From assembly GCA_963971535.1 (NCBI GenBank), contig OZ020593.1:13650598-13714597 (forward strand): a stretch of DNA of 64,000 nt. The letters run 5' to 3'. This DNA is from Notolepis coatsorum. Lineage: Eukaryota > Chordata > Actinopteri > Aulopiformes > Paralepididae. The translations under genes and the position numbers were made by a program. Positions 38,010-48,785 of the stretch are shown here, piece by piece; the first letter of the stretch is position 1; each line of letters opens with the position of its first letter. Below the pieces are notes generated by a model. It made no database searches. It saw nothing but the letters and a program-made list of their open reading frames with translations, and had not been told where the DNA came from.

Positions 38010-38235
38010 TCAGAGCGCAGGATCACCCGCAGTGCAGCGCCCCCTGGAGCAGTTTTGGGGTTCAGCGCCTCGCTCAAGGTTCACTTAGGAGGCAGAGATG
38101 TTGGGCACCGCAGATGTAATACCAGCCACCCGTCAGTCACCATCTCACAGCTGGAATACACCCAGGCCGGGGATCGAACCGGCGACCTTTCCATTACAGG
38201 CCAGGCTCCTTTTTCCTCTCTAGGCCATCCATTTC
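38010..38235 (-). mobile_element. V-SINE-like element
   Basis: On the minus strand: ATGGCCTAGAGAGG, then B-box GGTTCGATCCCC near 38180-38168, and a core AAGTGAACCTTGAGCGAGGC near 38098-38079. This order matches the plus-strand SINE at 2634. Confidence 0.6.
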
Positions 38236-38333
38236 TTATTTTTTTTTTAAAGGTTATTTAATGGTGTCAACTAGCAGGTCAGAAGGATCCTTTCTGTGTC
38301 TTCTGTGTCTCCCTCCTCTGCAGTGACCTGGTG

Positions 38334-38895
<562 letters not shown>

Positions 38896-39075
38896 CTCCT
38901 TGGTAAGAGATTTTGTTTCTCCCTCCTCTGCAGTGTCCTCCTGGTATTCTTGCTCCTTGGTCGAATCTGTCACCAATATTTGAGATGAACTCCTGTACTT
39001 TCTTTGGCTCTGTTTTAGCCCCGAGGCACTCTGTCTACCTGAGCAGTGTGTGTGCACCATGGGACCTCCTGTTTT

Positions 39076-40705
39076 TCATGTTACCAGGTTAGAGCAGCTA
39101 CACAGTGACCATGTTACCAGGTTAGAGCAGCTACACAGTGACCATGTTAACAGGTTAGAGCAGCTACACAGTGACCATGTTAACAGGTTAGAGCAGCTAC
39201 ACAGTGACCATGTTAACAGGTTAGAGCAGCCACACAGAGACCATGTTAACGGGTTAGAGCAGCTACACAGAGACCATGTTAACAGGTTAGAGCAACTACA
39301 CAGTGACCATGTTAACAGGTTAGAGCAGCTACACAGAGACCATGTTAACAGGTTAGAGCAACTACACAGTGACCATGTTAACAGGTTAGAGCAACTACAC
39401 AGTGACCATGTTAACGGGTTAGAGCAGCTACACAGTGACCATGTTAACGGGTTAGAGCAGCTACACAGTGACCATGTTAACAGGTTAGAGCAGCTACACA
39501 GTGACCATGTTAACGGGTTAGAGCAGCTACACAGTGACCATGTTAACAGGTTAGAGCAACTACACAGTGACCATGTTAACAGGTTAGAGCAACTACACAG
39601 TGACCATGTTAACAGGTTAGAGCAGCCACACAGTGACCATGTTAACAGGTTAGAGCAGCTACACAGTGACCATGTTAACGGGTTAGAGCAGCTACACAGT
39701 GACCATGTTAACAGGTTAGAGCAGCTACACAGTGACCATGTTAACAGGTTAGAGCAGCTACACAGTGACCATGTTAACAGGTTAGAGCAGCTACACAGTG
39801 ACCATGTTAACAGGTTAGAGCAGCTACACAGTGACCATGTTAACAGGTTAGAACAGCCACACAGTGACCATGTTAACAGGTTAGAGCAGCTACACAGTGA
39901 CCATGTTAACAGGTTAGAGCAGCTACACAGTGACCATGTTAACAGGTTAGAACAGCTACACAGTGACCATGTTAACAGGTTAGAGCAGCTACACAGTGAC
40001 CATGTTAACAGGTTAGAGCAGCTACACAGTGACCATGTTACCAGGTTAGAGCAGCTACACAGTGACCATGTTAACAGGTTAGAGCAGCTACACAGTGACC
40101 ATGTTAACAGGTTAGAGCAGCTACACAGTGACCATGTTAACAGGTTAGAGCAGCTACACAGAGACCATGTTAACAGGTTAGAGCAGCTACACAGTGACCA
40201 TGTTAACAGGTTAGAGCAGCTACACAGAGACCATGTTAACAGGTTAGAGCAGCTACACAGTGACCATGTTAACAGGTTAGATCAGTGGCCATGTTAACAG
40301 GTTAGAGCAGCTACACAGTGACCATGTTAACAGGTTAGAGCAGCTACACAGTGACCATGTTAACAGGTTAGAGCAGCTACACAGTGACCATGTTAACAGG
40401 TTAGAGCAGCTACACAGAGACCATGTTAACAGGTTAGAGCAGCTACACAGAGACCATGTTAACAGGTTAGAGCAGCTACACAGTGACCATGTTAACAGGT
40501 TAGAGCAGCTACACAGAGACCATGTTAACAGGTTAGAGCAGCTACACAGAGACCATGTTAACATGTTAGAGCAGCTACACAGAGACCATGTTAACAGGTT
40601 AGAGCAGCTACACAGTGACCATGTTAACAGGTTAGAGCAGCTACACAGTGACCATGTTAACAGGTTAGAGCAGCTACACAGAGACCATGTTAACAGGTTA
40701 GAGCA
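39076..40705. repeat. 33-bp minisatellite, about 49 copies
   Basis: Unit CATGTTAACAGGTTAGAGCA plus GCTACACAGTGAC, with few substitutions (AACGGG, CAACTA, AGAGAC). The length is a multiple of three, and the plus-strand frame from 39050 stays open to 40297, giving an 11-residue repeat. Nothing upstream (no promoter, no domain) supports translation. Confidence 0.95.
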
Positions 40706-40782
40706 AACAGAGGGATATTGAACTAACAGAAACTGAACAGTAATACATTCATACACTTTTTTGCCTGTTTTATCTTTTCATC

Positions 40783-40783
40783 A

Positions 40784-40880
<97 letters not shown>
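40783..40880. repeat. (TC)n microsatellite
   Basis: About 98 bp of TC. The flanks (TTTTGCCTGTTTT before, AACTATGTTTTATGAACTG after) recur around a much shorter TC tract at 41148-41240, so this segment is partly duplicated. Confidence 0.95.
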
Positions 40881-40882
<2 letters not shown>

Positions 40883-40949
40883 TTTTTCTTTTAAGTAAAC
40901 TATGTTTTATGAACTGCCTGATCCCCCCCCCACCCCCCACCCCCTTTAG

Positions 40950-41110
40950 ATTCGATTAGATTCAAATGTATTGTCATCATACAGCACAAGTAGGTCTACA
41001 GTACAAATAAAAGAGGTTTGCATCCAACCAGAGTGCAAATGTAACAGTAAAGTGCAATAGTAATATATAATGTACAGGAGAATTAACTGGGTATGAAATA
41101 TATAAATTAA
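40950..41110 (-). mobile_element. Retroposon 3' end
   Basis: GATTAGATTCAAATGTATTG, CATACAGCACAAGTAGG and TAATGTACAGG recur at 41715-41845, so two copies of a dispersed 3' end lie close together. The family is not recognised. Confidence 0.4.
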
Positions 41111-41437
41111 AGTTTTATGAACTGTCTGAACCCCAAGACCGCCTTTTGCCTGTTTTTTTCTTTATCAACTTTTTATTTTAATCTCTCTCTCTCTCTCCAA
41201 TTTATTTTGAATTTTTAACTAAACTAAGATTCATGAACTGTTTATCTGGCCAGTCTACCAATGCAGGACAGACAAGGAATCCATCCAAGGGGAAAGTTGG
41301 ATTTTCAACATGAAGTCTGCCGTTCCCGGAGGTGTGACTGGCTTTCCTCCAGAGAGAGAGAGCAGATCTGGCCCGCTCATGCATTCACACGCAATGATTA
41401 CTACTCTATATTAAAATAGCTAGTGTGATGATGAAGA

Positions 41438-41497
41438 CGAGGAGGAGGAGGAGGAGGAGGAGGAGGAGGAGGAGGAGGAGGAGGAGGAGGAGGAGGG
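41438..41497. repeat. (GAG)n microsatellite
   Basis: About 20 copies. The surrounding 41500-41700 is unassigned. Confidence 0.95.
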
Positions 41498-41714
41498 TAG
41501 TGTCTGTCCTCACATGTCTTCAAAGCGACATAGGCACGCAATTACTCAAAGTCATGGGAACAGTGTGAACAAGCTAGTGTCCTGTCTCCATGTCATTATC
41601 AGAGACAACCAGCCCTGTATTATGCAAAAAGAAATTGGTTTTGAAAATGTTGACGTAAATCAGAGCCAATAGTAGGCGTACTGATCTGCACAATAGGCTA
41701 TGTGGAACACAATA

Positions 41715-41880
41715 TTAGATTAGAAAAAAAATATTCATTATACAGCACAAGTAGGCTACAGTACAACGCAAATAAGTTTGGCATCCAACTAGAGTGCAAA
41801 TGTAGCGTTAGTAATATACAATGTACAGGTGATTAAACTGAGTATACAATAGATAAATGAGTGCTACGGAGTAATAGTGC
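41715..41880 (-). mobile_element. Retroposon 3' end, second copy
   Basis: Matches 40950-41110 (CATTATACAGCACAAGTAGG, TAGAGTGCAAATGTA). Sequence 41880-42110 is AT-rich and unassigned. Confidence 0.4.
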
Positions 41881-42126
41881 TAATCAGAATCAGATGTATC
41901 TTTAGAGTTGTAGTATCAATATGTACAGTGATATAGGCATAGAGACACTATGGTATAGTAAGTCATACTGGCCAGCAGCGTAACTAGTAGGAGTAGGTAA
42001 GGGATATGTACAGATATAGATCGTATCTACGGATATGTAAGAAAAAATTATATGTAGGTATGTAGACAGATATATGTATTCTGTAAGAATATATATATAG
42101 ATTCAAGATTTAAGAGATTTATTTGT

Positions 42127-42538
42127 CCACATACTGGATGTCCGATATTATCGGCCGATATTGGCATTAAAATGTGATATCGGAAAATATCGTTATCGGT
42201 TTTCATTTCTATAACTTTTATTTACCCAGGCAAGCAAGTAAGAACAAATTCAGATAACATTTATTGTCAAAAGTATGCATAATGTTGTGTTAATTCCAAT
42301 TAATTGTGGGACCCTCTCGAAAACGAGATACTGTATCTCAATGTGGTTTTCCCAATAAATAATTTCAATATAACAAGAGATATGTAATGTTAATTACCTG
42401 AAATTATTCAGTTTTTTGGGGGGGGGGGGGGGGGACCCTGCATATATCGGTATCGGTTGATATCGGTATCGGAAATTAAGAGTTGGACAATATCGGTATA
42501 TCGGTATCGGTAAAAAAGCCAATATCGAGCATCCCTAT
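42127..42538. mobile_element. hAT-like MITE with TATCGG ends, second copy
   Basis: Close homologue of 14952-15313. It carries an extra insert of about 70 bp (42300-42370) ending TTTTCCCAATAAATAATTTC, a retroposon tail. It has landed in a LINE 3' end (ATTTATTTGTCCACATAC on the left, ACGACACATGTAGTGAAATG on the right). Confidence 0.75.
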
Positions 42539-42784
42539 ACACGACACATGTAGTGAAATGAAGGTGGCCCCTATAAAGGCTCTCCTCACGCTGTGCTCCG
42601 TCCACCGAGAGCGTGTGCTCTTCCCCAGCAGAGGAGCTCTTCACCCCTGTAGCGGTAACCGGCGTGTCAGTGAGCTAGCGGCGCCCCCATGCCCGCCCCC
42701 CGAACCGCGCGTAAAAGGAGTTCAGTTCGTTCACTATAGGGAGGCGTCAGCAGCACTCACGATTGTGGAGGGGCTGCTGCCCTT

Positions 42785-43600
42785 GTAGTCCGTTATCATC
42801 CGTAGTCCCCGCCCCATAAGCCCCCAGTGTCATTCTGATCGCTGGCACTTGATTGGAACATGTCCCAGTCAACGTCGTCATCCAGTGCGTCCTGTAACAT
42901 GGCCTCTGACTGCTCGGACCACCGCGTCACTTCTCGCGGCACCACCGCTTCACGTGCACAGTGTTTATACCCCGGTATCATGAAAATGGCGTCGTGGTCC
43001 GATTTCCCAAACGGAGGGAACAGGAGCGCTTTGTAACCCTGCTTGAATGGAGTATAGCGATGGTCCAAAGTTTTCCCTCCCCTGGTGGTGCATGTGTTGG
43101 TAGAAGTTTGGCATAACCTTTTTTTAGATGTGCCTTATTGAAGTCGCCAGCCACCACCATGGCCGCGTCTGGATGTTTGATCTGATACCGGCCTAACGTA
43201 GCCTGAGGGTCCGCTATAGTGGCCAGCTTGAGGTGGAAAGTAGATGGCTGTGGTGATGATGATGGCTGTGAATTCCCGGCCGGGGGAGATAATAAGGACC
43301 ACATAAAATGGACAGATGTTCCAGGTCCGGCGAGCAAGAGCGGGAGATAATCTTTATCTCCTTAGGGCTGCACCATTTGTTGTTGGTAAGGAAGCAGACC
43401 CCACCGCCTTTGGACTTTCCAGACTCTTCTGTTCTGTCGGCACGGAAAACAGAAAAGGATTTGGATCGACAGGTGGCTTGATCCGGCGTGAGGGCGGGGG
43501 GTCAGCCATGTTTCTGTCTGACAAAGGATGTTGCAGTCTCTCACGTCCCGTTGGAATCTGATCCTCGCCCTGAGGTCATCCATCTTGTTATGCTGGACAT
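42785..43600 (-). pseudogene. LINE endonuclease domain (APE type), frameshifted
   Basis: Minus-strand pieces read [11 protein letters not shown] at the start, HPDAAMVVAGDFNKAHLKK in the middle and FPPFGKSDHDAIFMIPGYK near the end, then WSEQSEAMLQDALDDDVDWD. ETWL, GDFN and SDH are conserved blocks of the AP-endonuclease domain of L2/Rex1-type LINEs. At least two frame changes and a missing stretch make it non-functional. The RT is absent. The 3' border near 42785 and the TC-rich sequence to 42540 are unassigned. Confidence 0.7.
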
Positions 43601-43626
43601 TAACAAGAAGAATGCTTGGCAGAGGT

Positions 43627-43760
<134 letters not shown>

Positions 43761-44304
43761 TATATATGTATGCAGTAAATATATAAATTTATATATACGG
43801 TATATACAGCAATATTGTACATGCTATCATACAGAGTTATATGGGTATCTGATATGTCATGTGCATGATGTGTCATGGATGATAGTGTTCTATATTCTAT
43901 ATTTCTGACTCTCAAGTGTGGGAGAAACCAGGATATAGAGCTGCAACTGACAAAAGTAAAGCAGATGAACATTATTCCCATCTATCATATTTGTTCAAAA
44001 ACAGGCCTGTTGGACACGATGACAACCGGTGAAGTGCAAGTCTACGTCAGGTACCTGAGTACCTTGTCTTCCACAAACAGATGCCTGATGCACATCAATC
44101 ATACAAATAAAAGTATTTGAATGATTAGTGTCATGTTTCGGTTGTTGTTGTTGTTGTGTTGTTGTCGGAAGAAAAGATAGTATGCAGCATATATAATAAC
44201 TTCACAGTTTAAATTGCTTTCTCAAAACTATAGAGGGGAGAAATGGGATTGAATAGCCTATTTAGACAGCAGGTGTGTAGATAGGAAAATGTTTATATTC
44301 TTAA

Positions 44305-45240
44305 CCCCTTAACAGTCCTGCAAATTTATAGCATAAAACGTCTGTTGATTGCATACCCAAAGTAAGCTGTGATTTATTATACTTTATACGTATAGTACAT
44401 ACCTGAGTCTGGTCTCTTTTGAAAGGTAACATTGTAACAAGTGTCTTACACAATAAAAAAAAAATCACTTTTAGTGCTAATGTAATAGAGGAACAGAGAT
44501 TTGAACACTGAAATAAAATATTTGCTCCTTACTTTTGTGTTGACTTGTTGCCAGATTACTGTTTTTGGGTTCCAGCTAAGAGGTAGGAGGTGGAAAACGG
44601 TGTTAGAAAAGATCAGATCCATGTACATTATCTGTAAATGGGAGAACAGAGAAGCAACACAGTGATTACATTCTCAGGACAACATTACTCATACACTATA
44701 GCAAATAGTTGTTTGGTGCTCTATTTATAGATAAATAACCTTTCACCTGTATTTCTCTCCCAAATTATGATTATAATGCTAGGCTATGTGAATTAAGCCA
44801 CTGTTCCATTCCTTGAGAGGTTGTTATCTTGTTTTACTAGGCTGTCTAACACGGTTAAGCTCTATTAAGCTGAGTTGGCTAAGTCCAATTCTTATTGGCG
44901 CTCCTACAGAAACCTTGTATCTCAAGTTAACAATTGCGGAATTGAGAGATCAATATCCACTATCGATACATGCATTAGTGACATTTTCCACTACATTAAT
45001 AACGGTTTCATTGTTGCAAAACATGTCGGTTCTGGACAAAACCCGAAACAAAAATGGAGATATAAGTTTTCCGTAGGATGCAAACCTCTTATTACCGATT
45101 GCTGTCCGTGATGTGCCTCTTGTGTCCACAGATGTGTTTATGTAGTATAGGTCCAAAGTTTATAAAAATCCCACGGAAAATGAGTGTTTTACAAAGGTTT
45201 TTGTAATGTGCGTACCGCAATAATTCAGTGTGATTATCCA
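44305..45240 (-). mobile_element. Dispersed element with piggyBac-like end, inverse copy
   Basis: Begins CCCCTTAACAGTCC after TTAA (44301-44304). It shares CCTTTCAAAAGAGACCAGAC in inverse and the stretch around 45160-45190 (TATAAACTTTGGACC inverse) with 31330-31769. It has about 500 bp more interior than that copy. No transposase is recognised. Confidence 0.45.
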
Positions 45241-45264
45241 AAATGGCTGCGACGGCCCGTTGGG

Positions 45265-46080
45265 ACTAAGATCCCCTTGGGGAAATTCTGTTGTCATAAC
45301 AGCATGGGGGGGGGGGGGGGGGTCGGTGCAGATGTGGGCAGGGTAATATAGGGTAAATATATGCAATAAAGTTCGATCTGAATATAAAAATACGAGAAAA
45401 TAAACAGTGTAAACAAAGGTGCAGATGTGGGTCTGTACGCCCATATCGGTTACATTTTACGTTAGAATAAAAAGCAAACAGTATACACAAAGGTACCCTA
45501 ATTGGTATGATATACGTCATACTTTTTTTTGTATCCACTTTTTCTCCCATTTTTCTATTTTTCTCCCATCCCAATTTTCGTATCATCCAATTCAACCCTC
45601 CCCTGTCACGGACGCTGTTTCTTGACTCCCACAAGCCGGCTGCAATGTGGACAAAGCCATACATAGCACAAGTCCCCTCCGGTACGCGAGGTAACAGCAG
45701 TCGCATCTTTTCACCTGCGCGGCTCGATCTTTCAGCGTCAGGGGTCTGCGCTTTGGAGGGGCGCCGCCCCCATCGCTTCCTGATTCTACTGCGCAGGCGC
45801 ACCAACCGACCTGTAGGAGTCGCTGTCCACAACGCCCGATCCCCACCCATCAGTGTCTCTCCCCCTAATACTGCCAATGTGTATTAGTGCGGACGACCAG
45901 CTAAACTGAAAGCAATGTGGAGCGCTGGGCTCGAACAGGGAGGCGAACCTGTTCGAGCCCAGTCTCCAGTATTCGTGGTGAGCGCCTTGCCCACTGCACC
46001 ACGTAGCCGCCCGATATACATCATACTTTGTAAGTTTTGGTGGTTGAGAGTCAGACACACTCAGACACAATAGTTCTCGA
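45265..46080 (-). mobile_element. Rex-type LINE 3' end split by a SINE
   Basis: GATCCCCTTGGGGAAATTCT, G run, CAGATGTGGGCAGGGTAATA and GGTACCCTAATTGGTATGAT match 2993-3735. It resumes after the SINE with TTTGTAAGTTTTGGTGG and CAGACACACTCAGACA. Confidence 0.6.
45523..46012 (-). mobile_element. tRNA-derived SINE (about 490 bp family)
   Basis: Flanked by GATATACGTCATAC (45509-45522) and GATATACATCATAC (46013-46026), a 14-bp target duplication with one mismatch. The minus strand starts GGCGGCTACGTGGTGCAGTG and ends in A-rich AAAAAGTGGATAC. The same family lies on the plus strand at 55664-56145. A small hairpin of GGCTCGAACAGG is at 45929-45961. Confidence 0.75.
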
Positions 46081-46790
46081 GTTTGCTGACAGATTCTTTC
46101 TCAACAGGGCTTTAGTCCCAAATGTTTTTTGGACTGGCCCCAAATCGTTCAGAAAAAAATCCATAATCATCAAGAAATGTAATTAATGTAATTCCCTCGC
46201 TGCTGCCTGCTGTGTGCAGAGAGACTGACACCAGACTCGCTGAGCGGCTGCAGCCAGCCTGGCTGTTAGGGACGGGTACCCAACTCTGTACTTTTAACGG
46301 TACAGACCAAATTACGTTAGATCAATCAGTGCCACATTTCGATACCTAACACCCGCCCAGTTAGAATATACTCCGAATTCCAATTCCAATGACGCGCAAT
46401 TGTCATTTCATTATAGATACAGACCAGCGCAGACCTTTAATGATGGGCAATTGTCATTTCTTCATTGCCGTTTTTCATGTTCCATCCTCTGTCCAACGCA
46501 ATGTATTTCCCCATTGCCATGCATTTCTAAATCATCTCTTTTCAAACCAAATAAAGCATTAACATTTGCATGGTGTACCTTTCTGTGCGTATTCATCCAC
46601 AATAGCTCAACATGAAAATATTTGCAATTAATCGTAAAAAATAATCGCCAAATTTTATTTCAACCAAAAATGCTTAAACAATAATGTTAGTGATAGAAGG
46701 GAACTCATTTTGTGCAAAATGGAAGCCTTTCAATTTCCATGCGGCAGAATTGTTACAATAGCCGATAATCCATTTTCCCAATGATAAATC
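46081..46790. other. Unassigned
   Basis: No gene recognised. GTACAGACCAAATTACG and GATACAGACCAGCGCAG suggest old repeat sequence. Confidence 0.25.
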
Positions 46791-46799
46791 CCTATACGG

Positions 46800-46970
46800 G
46801 TGGACCAACCAGTGACGTCAGACTACACCTCCCTATATAGATCAGCGTTTCCCTTGTCTCGAGGAGCCCGTTATGAGACCCCCCCCCCGGGCCAGGGGTT
46901 TCCCCCGGGTCTCCCAAGCCAATTATCCTGGGTTGTAAGCTAAATAAACCTGTGTTAACCTAAGTCTACA
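46800..46970 (+). promoter_or_regulatory. Possible solo LTR or promoter
   Basis: In order: a perfect CRE TGACGTCA at 46813, a TATA-like CCTATATAGATC near 46833, a CCCCCGGG-rich stretch, and AAATAAACC near 46942. This compact promoter-to-polyA order is LTR-like. Clear TG/CA ends and a target duplication were not found. Confidence 0.35.
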
Positions 46971-47024
46971 TATTACTACATCTTTGATCATGGTAAATTC
47001 CTCAACAAACCTATTCTCTTTTTA

Positions 47025-47026
<2 letters not shown>

Positions 47027-47101
<75 letters not shown>

Positions 47102-47205
47102 CTTGAAAATTGTACCGCTCAATACACACAATTGTTAAGGGGATGCAGACCAGAGAAAGACTTTCGTCTTGTTTACATCAGGGTCCCCCATTTTCAATTC
47201 ATAAT
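47027..47205 (-). mobile_element. TCAA-tailed LINE, short 3' copy
   Basis: (TTGA)n of about 75 bp, then the family 3' UTR (CAATACACACAATTGTTAAG, CATCAGGGTCCCCCATTTTC). From 47206 to 47920 I recognise nothing. Confidence 0.7.
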
Positions 47206-47924
47206 GAATTGTAAGTAATTATTTCTTCATTCCTCAGTGATGAAAAACAAAAGCATTTCATCATTCTAATACGCATTTTCCAAGACCCACACAGGACAAT
47301 TGAGTCTGTATTAGAGACCATTGCTATATAGCCAGGCCCAGAAAACAAGACATATGAGTTTCGTGCCACAATATCTGTAATATAATAGTGATGCACCGCC
47401 CCGTGGAGAATGCATTAAAAGTGATGAAAAAGGTTACTGTGAAGGTGGCTGACAGAGGAGTCTCTGGATATGAAGGCACGTTTTCCTGGTTCAGAACCGA
47501 GAGCTCTATTAGAACCAAAGGTTCAGTGAATCCATAGAGATGCCTTTGATTGTCAATAAAACAGCTCTCGGCTATACATTACAGATCACAAGTATGGTTG
47601 TCTGCCGTTCTCTTTGAAAGTGTTATTTATGTGCACAGATATTGATTGGACTGAGCATGTGTGTAGTGTGGAATTGAAGTAGATTCCCCTTTACTGTTCC
47701 AAAGGAAATAATTGTATCAACGTTCTCTTTCATTCGTGTAGTAATTTACAAAGTATAGGCCCATGTATGGAGTGCCACAGAGCAGCTGGTCTTGGTTGTT
47801 AACCACCTTGTGGTGTATAAGTATTAACTAGTGTTGTATTTACGGTATTATGCAGCACTTTGGTCAACCTTGGTTGTTTAAAATATTCTTTATTATATAA
47901 ATAAATCTGATCCATTAGCTGTAT

Positions 47925-48785
47925 GTTCTATGAATTAACAAGTAGTTAATACTGTATCATTAGCTGTATGCTCTATGAAGTACCAAGTTGTTAATACTGT
48001 ATCATTAGCTGTATGCTCTATGAATTAACAAGTAGTTAATACTGTATCATTAGCTGTATGCTCTATGAAGTAACAAGTTGTTAATACTGTATCATTAGCT
48101 GTATGATCTATGAATTAACAAGTTGTTAATACTGTATCCATTAGCTGTATGCTCTATGATTTAACAAGTTGTTAATACTGTATCATTAGCTGTATGATCT
48201 ATGAATTAACAAGTTGTTAATACTGTATCATTAGCTGTATGCTCTATGAGTAACAAGTTGTTAATACTGTGTCCATTAGCTGTATGCTCTATGAATTAAC
48301 AAGTTGTTAATACTGTATCATATAAGCTGTATGCTCTATGAATTAACACGTTGTTAATACTGTATCATTAGCTGTATGTTCTATGAATTAACAAGTTGTT
48401 ATACTGTATCATTAGCTGTATGTTCTATGAATTAACAAGTTGTTAATACTGTATCATTAGCTGTATTCTCTATGAATTAACAAGTTGTCAATACTGTATC
48501 ATTAGCTGTATGATCTATGAGTAACAAGTTGTCAATACTGTATCATTAGCTGTATGATCTATGAGTAACAAGTTGTCAATACTGTATCATTAGCTGTATG
48601 CTCTATGAGTAACAAGTTGTCAATACTGTATCATTAGCTGTATGATCTATGAGTAACAAGTTGTCAATACTGTATCATTAGCTGTATGCTCTATGAGTAA
48701 CAAGTCGTCAATACTGTATCATTAGCTGTATGCTCTATGAGTAACAAGTTGTCAATACTGTATCATTAGCTGTATGATCTATGAA
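47925..48785. repeat. 44-bp minisatellite, about 20 copies
   Basis: Unit AACAAGTTGTTAATACTGTA plus TCATTAGCTGTATGCTCTATGAAT. Later copies change to GAGTAACAAGTTGTC. The array resumes at 51832-51897 beyond a LINE and at 52310-52336 beyond a solo LTR. Confidence 0.95.

Noticed and set aside
39076-40705. CRISPR-like array of 33-bp repeats
   Set aside because: There are no spacers; units are directly adjacent. The DNA is vertebrate.
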